Below are positions 1 through 11,501 of a stretch of DNA of 64,000 nt, piece by piece (position 1 is the first letter of the stretch; each line of letters opens with the position of its first letter). A program made the position numbers and the translations under genes. Under the pieces are notes generated by a model that was not told where the DNA came from, searched no databases, and was given only the letters and a program-made list of their open reading frames with translations. This DNA is from Hemerocallis citrina (Eukaryota; Streptophyta; Magnoliopsida; Asparagales; Asphodelaceae). The DNA lies in assembly GCA_017893485.1 (NCBI GenBank), contig CM030360.1, positions 148,719,249 through 148,783,248 on the forward strand, read 5' to 3'.

Positions 1-141
1 CAAGGAGACACTTACAGTAGTCGGGGTGATTAAGGGTATGAAGGAAGAAGAACTAAGAAATGAGATTCATAAAGGATGATCTATTTCTACAAGGTGCTTT
101 GCGGTGGATAGTGATACTTCAATTGTAAGGGATGTGACACA
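1..141 (+). pseudogene. Short pol-like remnant at the window edge
   Basis: Reading plus-strand frame 2 gives an open stretch with one in-frame stop near position 80. The part after the stop, with residues VDSDTSIVRDV, loosely resembles the linker before reverse transcriptase in chromovirus polyproteins. The piece is too short for a firm call. An LTR-like start (TGTAACACC) follows at 142, so this may be the sequence into which element H inserted, or the inner end of H. Confidence 0.25.
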
Positions 142-252
142 TGTAACACCCCGCAAAATAGTATATAACTATTTTGCATTGTAATCCGTGTAAGTTTAAG
201 AATTGCACACGATTATGTATTTTTCTAATAATTATTAAATTTTAATTGATAT
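142..252 (+). mobile_element. Left part of LTR-like sequence H, the host of element P
   Basis: The sequence starts TGTAACACCCCGC, the usual start of gypsy LTRs in this window, and runs to the GATAT target duplication (248-252) of element P. Its continuation should be after 61646, where AT-rich, promoter-like LTR-style sequence resumes. The far end of H was not found, so orientation and identity as an LTR are inferred from the start motif. Confidence 0.45.
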
Positions 253-861
253 TGTTGCTGCTAATTTTGGTGTGGGAGCAAACAGATGATTTGTGGATTC
301 TTTTGGAAACAAATAAAGCAAATTTGTTAACTTATGGCCGGCGTTTGACTGTATCTTGCTGCTGCCGTTGACCTGCAAAAGGTTCGATACGCCGGGTGGA
401 TTTCGACGACGAACCCTCCGATGCTCAAATCAGTAATCAGGAAGATTATGAAAGAGAGCGTTGTGGAAAAAATATTGATTACCTTTCTTATGGTGGGTGG
501 AGAGGGGTATTTATAGTCTCCTTTAGAGACAGTTTAGAGATAATCATTTATCTCTATGTTCCGGTATTTTTGGATAAGAAATAGAGTTTTAACTCGTTTC
601 GTGATAAGAGAGATGGTTTAAACCGCCTCTTAGAGATAATCACGAATTTGAATTACTCTTTAATTATCTGGACTAGTTTGTAACAGGCCGTCACTCTTAC
701 CCAATAGAACAGATCCGTTTATGGGGTTGTTGGGTTTGAAAGTGACCTAGTCCCCATTTTCGGACCCGTTTATAGGTGAAATTACCATTTTATCCTTGAG
801 AGTTTTAAGATTCGTGCCCGATTTGAACGGTCTCGATTTAATCTCATTTTTAGCAATATCA
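253..861 (-). repeat. 3' LTR of element P
   Basis: This 609-bp copy aligns along its whole length with 61034-61641. On the minus strand it runs TGATATTG to AGCAACA. A TATAAATA motif on the minus strand (about 508-516) is also present in the 5' LTR and is the likely promoter core. The target duplication GATAT is at 248-252. Substitutions against the partner LTR are spread throughout. Confidence 0.92.
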
Positions 862-878
862 CGAGCCCCCCACTCCCG
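862..878 (-). other. Polypurine tract of element P
   Basis: On the minus strand the bases just before the 3' LTR are GGGAGTGGGGGGCTCG, a purine-rich tract of the kind that primes plus-strand DNA synthesis. The position, directly next to the LTR edge at 861, fixes which LTR is the 3' one and so the orientation of P. Confidence 0.8.
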
Positions 879-1369
879 AAGAGTGAGTTTGACAGCCTTT
901 GGGGAGTAGTTTTCTTGTTTTGATGGCGTACGGGATTTTATCGAACTTCTTGGGAGCCCTATCACGAGCACACGGGGCCTAACAGTACTCAGTTGAGTTT
1001 GTACAACACTCGAATTTGTTTGTGGGATTTCCTAGATCTTCCAATGATTTCTTTTCCGATTTTTAAATCATTTTTCGAATTATTTATTCAACTTGCAAAG
1101 TAACAATCTATTTTCAAAAAATATCAATTAATCATTCTAATTAATAATTATTTTTCCAGGAGTTCAAAAATAATTTTCCCGAGTTTATAAATATTTTTTA
1201 GAATGTTTAATTAATTTTTTTGAATTTTTAATCATTTTTTAAAATTTTTAAATAATTAATTCGATTTAATAGTTAAAATAAAAGAATTAATCAAATAATT
1301 ATCGACATGGCGCAATCAGGAGCGTCAATCACGTTTCAGCGTGCTTTTCTGAATGATTAGACGGCTGGA
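879..1369 (-). other. Noncoding 3' region of element P
   Basis: No coding sequence is recognisable. The stretch is AT-rich from about 1050 to 1300 (many short runs of A and T) and then passes into GC-richer sequence that begins the tandem array. It lies between the polypurine tract and the array of P. Confidence 0.6.
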
Positions 1370-1727
1370 GGTGGTTAACTGGTCAGCGACCTTTTTCTCA
1401 AACGAGGGTCGGTGGCAAGAGCGCTCGGCCACAGCATCGAACCCCAATGACACTTCGACATGTTGACACGTGGCGTGTTAGACGTCGGTATCAAGGAAGC
1501 TCAGCGCTATTTGCCAAACCTCGTAGACACCTCGGCGTACTGACACGTGGCAGGATTGATGTCGGCATCAAGAAGGCTCGGCTAGAGCCGCCGAGGTCGG
1601 GAGAGGCTTCGATTAGGTGACACGTGGTGATTTGACCGTTGACCGTTGATTAGTCAACGTCATTTCTCCAATTACGACGTCGGTGACAAGAACGCTCGGC
1701 TCCACTTGCCAAAGTCGAGAGAGGCTT
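1370..1727. repeat. Tandem W-box/G-box array of element P, left remnant
   Basis: About three diverged units of the array that continues at 15946. Shared blocks are a GACGTCGGT or GATGTCGGC start, an AAGAACGCTCGG-type block, GACACGTGG and clustered TTGACC next to GTCAACG. Element A entered inside a unit: the unit ends at the GGCTT duplication (1723-1727) and resumes at 15946 with GACTT. Confidence 0.85.
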
Positions 1728-4700
1728 TGTCACGCCCCGCTTCCCAATATACAGGAATATGAATACGTGAAGAAGGCCCAACGAATGATGTAAACACCAT
1801 CCATAAGCTGTACCAGTCTAACTCAACAATATGAAATAACAATCACAACTACGCAAGGAGATATAATCACATAAACAAAGATCAACTTCAATCATAAATG
1901 AGATAATAAAAATAATAATATCCAACATCTGGGATAAAACAAACTCCGGGTCATAAAAGCCCAAAATAAAGTATAATATCAACGACAATATTCAAAGGGA
2001 AAATAGCATAAAATAGTTCAAGCAATCTATTCTTGGACTCCATCTTCTAGAATCGTTGCTCACCAATTCCTTCTGGTAGTGATCCTTTAGTACCTGTAAA
2101 CTCGTGATCTAAAAAGAGAGAAAATAATGTTCTTAGAGGAAGTCATGGACAACAAGTAGAGGAAAATAGAGAATAATAGGAACACGGTATATAAAAAATA
2201 AGGGATGGATCAAAGTCAAGAACAAAGACAAGGGATGACAATAATGTCAATGGTCTATATTTAATCATGCAATAATTAATGATTTCACCTCAGGTTTAAT
2301 ATCAATGACAATATACGAGATCAAGCATGAAATGTCAAATGCCGGTTCTTATTCATTTTATTAATCTAACTAGTGCACATACTACTGCGTCCCATTCGAT
2401 AGGTTCGGTGCAAGCAAACAAGTGAACATTTTAGACTGATGGTGAACTCAACAGATCATGTACTTGGCCCAGTAATCGGGAATTTGCGAGATGTACGGGA
2501 ATTACGGGAATTGACTGGAATTTCTGGATTTATGGGAATCAGCTGGCAAGGGACCCTTACTGAGTACAGTTTCCGATTGTTCACTACCCAGTCAACCCAT
2601 AATACCCCGGTTTGTTATCAATTTATTTCATCCTATGTGAGCATGCAAGAAGGTGTCAAGGTTGTATCATGCTAGGAGTGACTAATTCTACAAATTTCAG
2701 GCAAAGCAAGAAGCATATATATTAAATCAACACAATTCATAAAATCTGGACAGTAGGACATTACTGTACAAAAAAAGATATTCCTGCTGCTACAGAAAAG
2801 CAAATATGGATCCGTTAGAAGTGCTAGAAACTAGACTCTCTACTGGTTCCAGCGAATATACATACGACATATAAATATTCAAGAAATTAGGTTCAAACTC
2901 CTATTCTTTTCAGATTTTATGTTCAGGCAGCAGGTTATAGATTGTGTTCACATATATGTTTTAGGTCGGAAAGCTTATCAATTAAATCTACAAAAATTCA
3001 GGGTGATTTCTACGCATGTATAGTATCATCTAAATTAATTTCATATTTTAATTTTACTGTTAACATGTTCTATTTATTATTTAATCTAGGTGATACACAG
3101 AAAATTGGTGAATCTGGAAATCCAAACCCAGCGGCACTAAAATACTGATATTTAACAGATTACATATCGGAATTCAATTATGTCGAATGTTCTGGAATAT
3201 AAACTCTTGGGGCTACAATTCATATTCACAAAGTTTTTTCAAATTACTATAGCAACATGGTCAAAAACCTGATACAAAAATAAATAAACAATAGACCAGA
3301 AAATAATTTGATATGAATAGGAAATAACTTCATCATACAACATATAATTCATGAAAATTAACAAGCAAAATGTTATTTGATGATTAACTTGCAGATTTCT
3401 AGACTCATGATGCAATTTATATTCATGGTAACTTAATTCATCAATTCAATTTCAATCGCAAAAATTCAATTCAATGTGCAATATAATTCATCAATTCAAT
3501 TTCAAAGATTCAATTCATCTAACAATTCTATAACATGGATCTAGTTATATTTTTCATGTATAATGTGCATATGCAATGTGCAATAGGGACTAGGATTTGG
3601 ATCAAAGATATAGGCACGATGTTAGGAATATATTGGGTTAGCTCGTATAAACCCTCAATATTCTCAACGAAATTCAAATAGTATAACAATATGATAAAAG
3701 ATCTACTTGTGGGGAACAACAAATTCTTGAACACAAATAATAGAGGGGTTCAAGAAGAGACTTGCATGTTAGATGATGAATTCGAATATAAAGGATAACG
3801 GGATGAGAATCCCGAGCGACGAAACACGAACTGAATCATGTGCTCTCTACGTGCAACACCAACACAACTCCAAAATTACAAAACAGCAACTAACCTTCTT
3901 CACAAACAGCAGACACCGAAACTCCAACTCCCCCACACAAAACAACATACACCAAAACTTCCCCTTACTTCCCGAACACCAAATGGCCCCAAAGGAAGGG
4001 AGAGAAAGCAGCTACGGCGGTACTGGGAGGCTGACGGGGCTACGGCGGCGACTGGACGGAGGGTGGTGGTCGACTGAGCGGAGGAGGGCTCAGACGAAAG
4101 ACATGCGATGGGCAGGGCTCCAGTTGTGGTGCTTTGTTTCGGAGAAAAACAACAAAGGTGGTGGAGAGTGATCAGGGTGAGGCTGTGAGGGTTAAGGTAG
4201 TCGATGGGAGTACTGGGTAGTGGTGAGGACGGAGCGACGGGGAGGGAGCGATCAGGCGATGGGTTTCGTCGAGGGAAGATGAGGTTAATAGTCGAAATAG
4301 GATGCGGTGGTTGGATGAGAGGGTGGCAATGAGGCTAGGGGAGCAGCGGGGGTCAACGAGGAGTGGTGGACAAGTGGAGGAAGGCGACGGTCGGCAGCGC
4401 GGTGATGGGTTGAAGGGGAAACAGAGGATGGGAGAGAAAGAGTCGGGGGTAGGAGAGAGAGAGCGGCGGGATTCGGAGAGAGAATGAGATAGAGATATTA
4501 ATTAATTAGGATTTAGGGGTATTTATATAGGATGATAGATGTTGGGTTTTGGGTTGCAGGTTAATGGATTTAGGGTATGGGTTTAGGCTCCAAAAAGAGA
4601 AGAATAAATAGAAATTAATGGGATAAACATATAACGGATCAATATAAACCCAAAACACAAAAGAGTAAAATTTGTAGTGAGCCAAAAAATGTAGGATTCA

Positions 4701-4846
4701 AGGCAAAAGAGTACAAAATGATCAAGAGAGAGTAAATGAGCCCAAAGAAAAGCAAGATTCCTTATTTTAAAGGAATTCGAATACAATAATCCAGAAAGAA
4801 GAAAATAAAATACAATAAAATTCAAAATAGAAAAATAGGGGTTACA
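1728..4846 (-). repeat. 3' LTR of element A
   Basis: This 3119-bp copy matches 12908-15945 from end to end, with small insertions and deletions. Both carry a GC-rich block (about 3990-4490 here), a poor ORF-like stretch of Arg/Gly-rich frames, and then AT-rich sequence to the GGGGTTACA end. On the minus strand it starts TGTAACCCC and ends GGGGCGTGACA, the same ends as the LTRs of C, D and E. No real gene is present in it. Confidence 0.9.
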
Positions 4847-4862
4847 ATCCTACCCACCTTAC
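4847..4862 (-). other. Polypurine tract of element A
   Basis: On the minus strand the bases before the 3' LTR are AAGGTGGGTAGGAT. Element C has the matching AGGTGGATAGGAT before its own 3' LTR (about 42870-42882). Confidence 0.75.
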
Positions 4863-4936
4863 AAGAAGAATTTCGTTCTCGAAATTCATACAAGTAGTAC
4901 ATAGGGCGAACCCCGGAACAAAACAAAACGATGCAA

Positions 4937-5640
4937 CTACTCAAAAAAATGAGGGAACTTCTCCCAGATCTCCTCCTCCAACTCCCAAGTCGACTCCCCT
5001 AGCGAGTGAGGATTCCAAGAAACTCGAACCAGCTTGATGCCTTTATTCTTCAACACCTTCTCTCGTCGGTCTAAGATAGAGACTGGCTGAATCTCACAGG
5101 ACAAGTACTGTCGTCCCTGGTGTACTTCCTGAGCTGGAAACATGGAATACATCATGGACTCCAGACAGTGCTGGGGATAGAGCAAGTCCGTATGCCACCT
5201 TGCCCACTCGCTCCACAACATCGAACGACCCAATGAAACGGGGACTCAGCTTACCCCCACCACCAAAATGGATAACGCCTTTCCTTGGTGACACTTTGAG
5301 GAACATGTGATCCCCCGCTTTGAACTCCAAAGGCATTCGATGAACATCTTCCCACTTCATTTGCTTATTCTAGGCAGCCTGCAAATGCTTCCTACTCTTA
5401 GGCACGACATCAACTGTCTTTGTGATTAACTTAAGCCCCAAAAGCTTCCTCTCGCCGATATCATCCCAACAGACTGGCGATCTACACTTGCGTTCATACA
5501 GAGCCTCAAATGGTGTTGCCTTGAGACTCGCCTGATAACTATTGTTGTATGAGAACTTGGCTAAGTTCAGATGATCTTCCCACGAACCCCCAATCTAAAG
5601 AACGCATGATCCCAACATGTCTTACACGGCTAAATCGTTC
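4937..5640 (-). pseudogene. Element A integrase C-terminus and chromodomain
   Basis: The frame that ends at 4937 holds a chromodomain: ILDRREKVLKNKGI, then VRVSWNPHS and TWELEEEI, ending near KFPHFFE. Chromodomains of chromovirus integrases are thought to steer insertion to marked chromatin. Upstream in another frame (5094-5360) is the integrase C-terminal module with FKAGDHMFLKVSP and GKLSPRFIGSF, the GPY/F-type motif, with the usual Pro altered. The change of frame between the two shows a frameshift near 5230. Sequence at 5400-5640 resembles the end of the integrase core (FSYNNSYQASLK-like) in shifting frames. Confidence 0.85.
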
Positions 5641-6216
5641 TGAATATTCTTCTTGGGACTCCTCCTAAATGTACTTCTCGGCCAAACTCTCAGTGGACTG
5701 ACCCACACGGAAAGGAATGAAGTGGGCACACTTCGTCAATCTGTCCATTATCACCCAGATAGCATTATGCCCATTGGGATTCCTTGGCAAAGCAATCACA
5801 AAATTCATAGTGATATTCTCCCATTTCCACTGTGGGATTGGAAGAGGTTGCAAAAGTCCCGCGGTCCTCTGATGCTCTGCCTTCTCTTGCTGACAGATAA
5901 GACACTGAGAAACAAATATAGCCACAACACACTTCATACCATGCCACCAAAAATGTTGCTTCAAGTCCCTGTACATCTTAGTACCACCTGGATGAATAGA
6001 ATACGGGGACCGATGAGCTTCCTCAAGTAGCTCTAGTCTGACTTCTCCTCTAGGTACACACAACCTAGAGCCAAAACAAAATGACCCATCAGAATGAATG
6101 ACCAAATCGGATCTCAAACTGGCTTCCACTTCACTTTGGAACTTCTGCAACTGCTTGTCGCCCACTTGGGCTTCCTTGATCTGCTCTACCAAAGAAGACT
6201 GCAACTGCAACATCAT
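5641..6216 (-). pseudogene. Element A integrase, zinc-binding domain and part of the core
   Basis: The frame contains the HHCC zinc-binding region (HPGGTKMYRDLKQHFWWHG, then CLICQQEKAEHQ) and the first core segment (FVIALPRNPNGHNAIWVIMDRLTK) with the first catalytic Asp. It stops after STESLAEKYI. Compared with element C, about 150-200 bases are missing at 5640-5665, the part that would carry the second catalytic Asp (SDRDTR in C). Sequence resumes past the active-site Glu region. The integrase of A is therefore inactive. Confidence 0.85.
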
Positions 6217-6360
6217 GAACTACCGTGCTGATCCAGGAAGTAACACATCCAACTCCAGCCTTCTTATATCTTCCACTATTTCCTTCTGCTTAGTGAGGAA
6301 CATAGCGGTGGGTCTCCTACTCAAAGCATCAAGTACCATGTTCACTCTGCCCGGGTGATA

Positions 6361-6840
6361 CTACAAATTGATGTCAAAATCTGACATCAATTCCAACCAT
6401 CTTCTTTGCCTCATGTTCAATTCCTTCTGCATGAACACATACTTGAGGCTCTTGTGATTTGTGAATATCTCCACTCTATCCCTAAGCAGATAATGCCTCC
6501 ACAACTTCAAGACAAAAATTACAGCTGCAAGCTCCGAGTCATGCATGGGATAGTTCTTCTCATAAGGTCTCAATTGCCTAGATGCATTAGCGACAACCCT
6601 GCCTCGCTGCATAAGCACTGCTCCCAAACCTCTACCCGAAGCATCACAATGGATTACAAAACCGTCCGAACTGTTGGGTATAGTCAGTACAGGTGCTGAT
6701 GTCAACTGACGCTTTAACTCTGCAAAAGCTTCATCACAAGCCTCGTCCCAATCAAACTTCTGCTCCTTCTTCATCAAACTAGTCAGAGGTCCAGCTATCT
6801 TCGAGAAATCCTGAATGAACTTCCAATAATACCATGCCAA
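6361..6840 (-). pseudogene. Element A RT connection and RNase H
   Basis: The frame begins in the RT thumb/connection ([19 protein letters not shown]), then reaches RNase H with [18 protein letters not shown] (first catalytic Asp), [26 protein letters not shown] (Glu) and [12 protein letters not shown]. In the last motif the expected Asp of FTDHKSL is Asn, which removes a catalytic residue. The order and spacing match the matching region of element C (about 40700-41240). Confidence 0.88.
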
Positions 6841-7745
6841 ACCAAGAAAGCTTCACACCTCAGATGCTGATTTCGGAATCGACCAATCCTTGACCGCAGA
6901 GATCTTCGACGGAACAACAGAAATACCATCACCAGAAATAATGTGACCCAGAAAAGCAACCCGATCCAGCCAAAAGTCGCATTTACTGAGTTTCCCATAC
7001 AACGAGTTCTCCCTCAAAGTTTGGAGAGCAACCCTCAAATGTTAAGCATGATCTTCCTGGTTCTGAGAATACACCAAGATATCATAAATGAAGACCACGA
7101 CAAACTGATCCAAAAATGGTGAGAACACCCTGTTCATCAGACCCATGAACACATCAGGTGCATTGGTAACTCCGAAGGGCATCACCAAGAACTCATAATG
7201 CCTGTACCTCGTTCGGAATGCCATCTTCTGAATATCCTCTGACTTCACCTTAACCTGATGACAACCGGAAAAAAGATCCAACTTCGAGAAAACAGAAGCA
7301 CCTCCCAATTGGTCAAACAAATTGTCAATCCTTGGCAATGGGTACCGGTTCTTCACAGTGACATTATTCAACTCTCGATAGTTAATGCGAAGTCTGCGGC
7401 TACCATCCTTCTTGTTGACGAACCAAACTGGAGCTCCCTAAGGTGAAATACTAGGCCTGATAAAACCCTTATCCAACAGCTCCTGAACTTGCACCTTCAG
7501 TTCTACCAATTCAACCGATGCCATGCAATACGGACTCTTTGAGATAGGAGCGTACCGGGCTAAACATCAATGCTGAACTCCACATCTCGGCCTAGCGGTA
7601 ATCCGGGCAATTTCTCGGGAAAGACATCAAGGAAGTCCCACACAACTAAGGGTGAAACGTCCCCATCAGAGCCCAACGACATAAGTGAAAAAGCCTTAAG
7701 GTCCATCGAGCTCTTCACACGCCCTGACGGTGTCTCATCCGCATG
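6841..7745 (-). pseudogene. Element A reverse transcriptase
   Basis: RT is spread over several frames. From the N-terminal side there is VVWDFLDVFPEKLPGLPLGRDVEF (7560-7745), then [26 protein letters not shown] and GYHQV-like [37 protein letters not shown] (7042-7371), then [28 protein letters not shown] (6853-7038). The active-site motif reads FIYDILVY where FIDDILVY is usual, so one of the paired catalytic Asp residues is lost. A stop at about 7560 and several frameshifts break it. The N-terminal side is cut at 7746 by solo LTR F. Confidence 0.9.
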
Positions 7746-7750
7746 GAACA

Positions 7751-10597
7751 TGTAGCGCCCCAAATCCCTATACTAGAAATTTGAGATACAATCCAGGATT
7801 CGAACTTCAAATAGTCACAATCACAGAAAATACAGGAAAATTAAAACTATTATTCCATGTAATAGTTACAATTACAAGTGTTACAATGTCCAATAGAATT
7901 TTACAAGATTTACAAATTTATGATAACACTTGAATATTGTCACTAGGATGCTTGGAGTAACTCAAGCTCTGTTGTACCTATGGATCAGCTCCCGATACCT
8001 GAAAGAGTGGGGAACGTCAGTACATATACCGACGCAATGCTGATAGTAACAGCGATCTCCAAACTGGCAACCACAATCATAATTTATGCAAAAGAGAAAA
8101 AGTTGTGTGAAACAAGGGATTAATGGATTAGAGTCATAGTGTTGTTGTATGACTTGATCTAACAATTTAAATGCACTAGTCACATGTCTTATTCTAATGC
8201 AAGCAAGACTTTGGAAAATGCATGCATCCCATACTACATACGGCCTAAATCTAGCCGTCTGTCTCCAATCTGAGGAGTTCGAACCCTCACGATGCATCCT
8301 ACTCATGTACTTGTCCTGTTCCTAATAGATTTACCATGCCTAAGGAGGTTGTAGTTGTTCGGTCCCGTCCGTTACTGTATTCACTCTACTGGTGATCGTG
8401 TTTGCCATATAGTGCCCGGTGCCCGGACCTCACTCAAAAAGCAGCAACGAACATACAGGCACAAACTCATGCACCCATGATTTCAAGATCCACGAGACAG
8501 CAGTCCCATGGTCCGTTCGTATCCACATGCATAAGAACATGACGGCCTCGAGGGTCAAATCCCCCTATTCGATAGGAGTTTCTCTCCCGTTCTTTACCCG
8601 GCTCTTCAAAAATAAACAGATCGAGATACGCAATTCATGATCTCAATACAAGAGAGCACAATCCGTATCCCTACGACAGGAAAATACAACACCCGCGACT
8701 AAAGGTTTACTAGAACTAATGCAAGTTACAGACATCTAGCACATTATTCTTACCAAAAAATTTACTTTAATTATTAAATCAAGTAAGGTGATATAGGGTT
8801 ACTCCAACCCTCACATTCGCCTACCGCCCCGTGGCCCCCGGCGACGCATTTTCCTGCTCGCCACTTTCCCTATCTTAGATTTAGTCAATCTCCACGGTCT
8901 GCGTTCACCCTCCATTGGCATGATTTGGCAGCACCAATCAGACATCCAACATCTAGGCGGAAGTTTCCAATTTGCCTAGGGTTGATAGTCATAGGGTATC
9001 ACTCTACCTGAATAACTAACTCAAGTCACAATCGTCCTCAGCAGGAGTTTAAAACATTAAGACAAGTAATATCACCAATTATCCCCAATAATAAGACCAT
9101 TAACCCTTAATCACAAGAGGGAAAATTGTATTCCCAAACACTTAGTCAAATTTAGAGTTTCAATACTAAGTTGATTCTGTCCAGAAATTAGAAGGGTCAT
9201 AACTCTCAAAATATGACTCGGATTTGGGTGTTCTTTCCCATTCTGTAAAGATAAGAATCTATACTACAAATCTCTAGTTGACCACTGCATCAGATTCATC
9301 CATTTAGTTGCACTAAAAAGCCTTACAATCATCAGCCTGTGTACTCCCTGTACAATGGATGTACCTTACTAATAGCATAAAAACCCACTCACTCATCGGA
9401 ATGAAACAAATCTGGATTCTATGGAAAGTTGGACATATCTTCTACAACTTTCTAGTTGGTCATATTTCCAAATTATTTCATTTGATACTGTCAAAACACT
9501 TATCCTTCTCAGGTGTACAAAAATATATAAGGTGCTTTACAAAATAGAGCCTAGTTTTGGTTTTTGTTACATCTTATAAAAATCATAACTATTACTATAC
9601 TTGCAGGAATTTCTTGATACAATACTTGTTGGAAAGCTTAGAATGTCTACTATAACTTTCTAGTTATACACTTTCTCCGATTCTAACTTCACAGAGCTAT
9701 AGAGCTACGAGTTCAACCATATATCATTTCAGACAACATAAGGAACACAGTCTACTTAAAATCATATATTAAATCACATACATGTCAAATGGTTATAAGG
9801 GTTTCATATTCCGAAACTAGATATAATCATGCTCATCTTTCATTCAGGGTTCTAACCTCAAGACTAAATACTCAGAGAGCTATGCATGTTCAAACCCTGT
9901 ACCAAAAATGTTCTCTGTTTCCCAGTTCAGTTTATAATACTCGATACAAACAATTTTTTGAAGACACAAAAAATGTTAGCCAAACATTTTTAAATATTTT
10001 CCACATGTTTTAAACACATACAGGATGCTATGATAAAAATTTCCCTTTAAGTTCATGCTCCAAAAAATTCACAAAATCCTTTTAATCTCAGGTTTGGTAA
10101 ATGGCAGAACCAGTCTCTGTCTTATGATCTAATTAACAAAAGTGAATTTTTTTAAATACTAATTAAAATCAAAAAAATCTGAAATAAATTTTTTAGTCTC
10201 CAAACATGGATAAGTTCATACTGTAAAAGTTCCAAGGTCAGATTCTAACTACGTTGCTCTCTGGAAATTCGAGAATACAAGCATGCAATTGTGTTTTCTA
10301 TTTTCAAGTCCAGATTTTGAACAACCTATCTCTATCAATCAAACCCATTACTATTACTACTAATTTCATTCAAGAACCAAACAAGAAACAAGATTATAGA
10401 GTTTAGAGAACTCCCCACCTTGCAATTGAAGCTTGGAATGGTTAACTTTGGCCTTCTTCCTCTTGCCCTCCTCCAAAAACTCCTCCCTTGATCACCTTCT
10501 CTTCCTCTTTCTCTCACTCTCTTCCTTCTCTCTTGCACTAGGGAATTTCTGAATTTGGGTGAGAGAATGAGGGGGTGAAGCAATGAAGAAATATAGA

Positions 10598-10634
<37 letters not shown>

Positions 10635-11026
10635 GAAAGGTGCCTGGCATGAAGGGACAAGGGGAGAGGAGAATGAGGCCAAGTGTCAAGGTAGTTTTTT
10701 GTAAACCATGCTCTTGGCTCATTGTTTCTCTTGAAGATATTTTTTCCTATGGCTCAATTTTAGCCATTGATCAAGAGAGCTGTGATAAGTGGTTGGATTA
10801 GAGTGCATGACAAAAAATATTTGATGTAGTATTATACAAATAAATACTTGCATATGTATCATACATATATTCTAGTATATATTTTAGTATCAATTCTCTC
10901 ATTCATATGCACAATTATTAACATAACCATTCATATATATATTTATATAAATCAAGCAAAATAATTAATAATACAATATATATATATATATATATTTAAA
11001 AGTATTATTTTATCCGGGGTATTACA
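7751..11026 (-). mobile_element. Element F: solo LTR inserted in pol of element A
   Basis: The segment begins TGTAGCGCCCC and ends GGGGTATTACA on the plus strand; the reverse complement starts TGTAATACCCCGG, so it lies on the minus strand. The five-base duplication GAACA is exact (7746-7750 and 11027-11031). It is 3276 bp, the LTR size of the chromodomain elements here, and has no gypsy coding. If it is removed with one GAACA copy, the A frame passes directly from the protease linker to the pre-RT linker, in register with element C. A 32-base G run (10601-10632) lies near its 5' side, followed by a TA run at about 10976-10996. Confidence 0.92.
10601..10632. repeat. Poly-G run in solo LTR F
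   Basis: An unbroken run of 32 G bases on the plus strand sits in a purine-rich stretch of F (about 10540-10680). Such a run is prone to slippage and can fold as a G-quadruplex. Its exact length may also be an assembly estimate. Confidence 0.9.
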
Positions 11027-11031
11027 GAACA

Positions 11032-11373
11032 CAAACTCTGGTTGACCAGGAAGCCTGAAAGTCACATTCTTCTCTCGGTAATCAATCATGGCACAAGAAA
11101 CACCCACCCAGTCCATGTCCAGAATAACATCGAAACCGAAATTGGGAATCACAATCAGATCAACCAAGAAATCCACATCACTAATTCGCAATGGGCTTTG
11201 CTTGCATACCCTAGAACAGACAATGACACCTCCACCTGTGGTGATGTCCCAAGCTGTAGGCATAGCATCGCTTGCCAAACTATGCTGATCAATAAAGCGG
11301 GAGGAAATAAAGGAGTGGGTAGCACCGGAGTTAAATAAAACATGAGCTGGAAGAAAGAAAACTAAAATGACAC
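11032..11373 (-). pseudogene. Element A aspartic protease (C-terminal end cut by F)
   Basis: The protease motif reads LFNSGATHSFISSRF, with Asn (codon at 11330-11332) in place of the catalytic Asp seen in element C (LFDSGSTHSF). Downstream are VIVCSRVCKQSPLRI, VDLIVIPNFGFDVILDMDWV and the flap-like region to GQPEFVF, where solo LTR F interrupts. The substitution and the interruption make it inactive. The upstream border is an intron-like acceptor at 11374. Confidence 0.85.
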
Positions 11374-11501
11374 CTAAAAGGATGATCAAACAAGAAATGA
11401 GATGCAAGCAGGATATATACACAAATAATTGTACAAAAGAAGGAAATAACATGCAGAAAACTGAAATAAAGAAAATGAATTGTACCACCACTGTGATATA
11501 C
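11374..11501 (-). other. Intron-like GT...AG segment between gag and protease of A
   Basis: On the minus strand the coding text reads GTGGTTGTAG, then GTATATCAC... to ...CCTTTTAG, then GTGTCATTTTAG. Removing these 128 bases joins the linker (VVVG) directly to GVILVF and the protease; element C has a GT...AG segment at exactly the same place (32160-32311) with the same phase. The segment is T-rich near its 3' end, as an acceptor requires. Splicing has not been observed. Confidence 0.65.

Noticed and set aside
3773..4487. ORFs of 61-132 residues in the LTR of A
   Set aside because: GC-rich Arg/Gly-rich frames in an LTR. The partner LTR at about 14880-15575 does not keep the same frames, so they are not genes.
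10335..10722. Pro-rich ORFs on the minus strand
   Set aside because: They run through the poly-G tract and lie inside solo LTR F; not coding.
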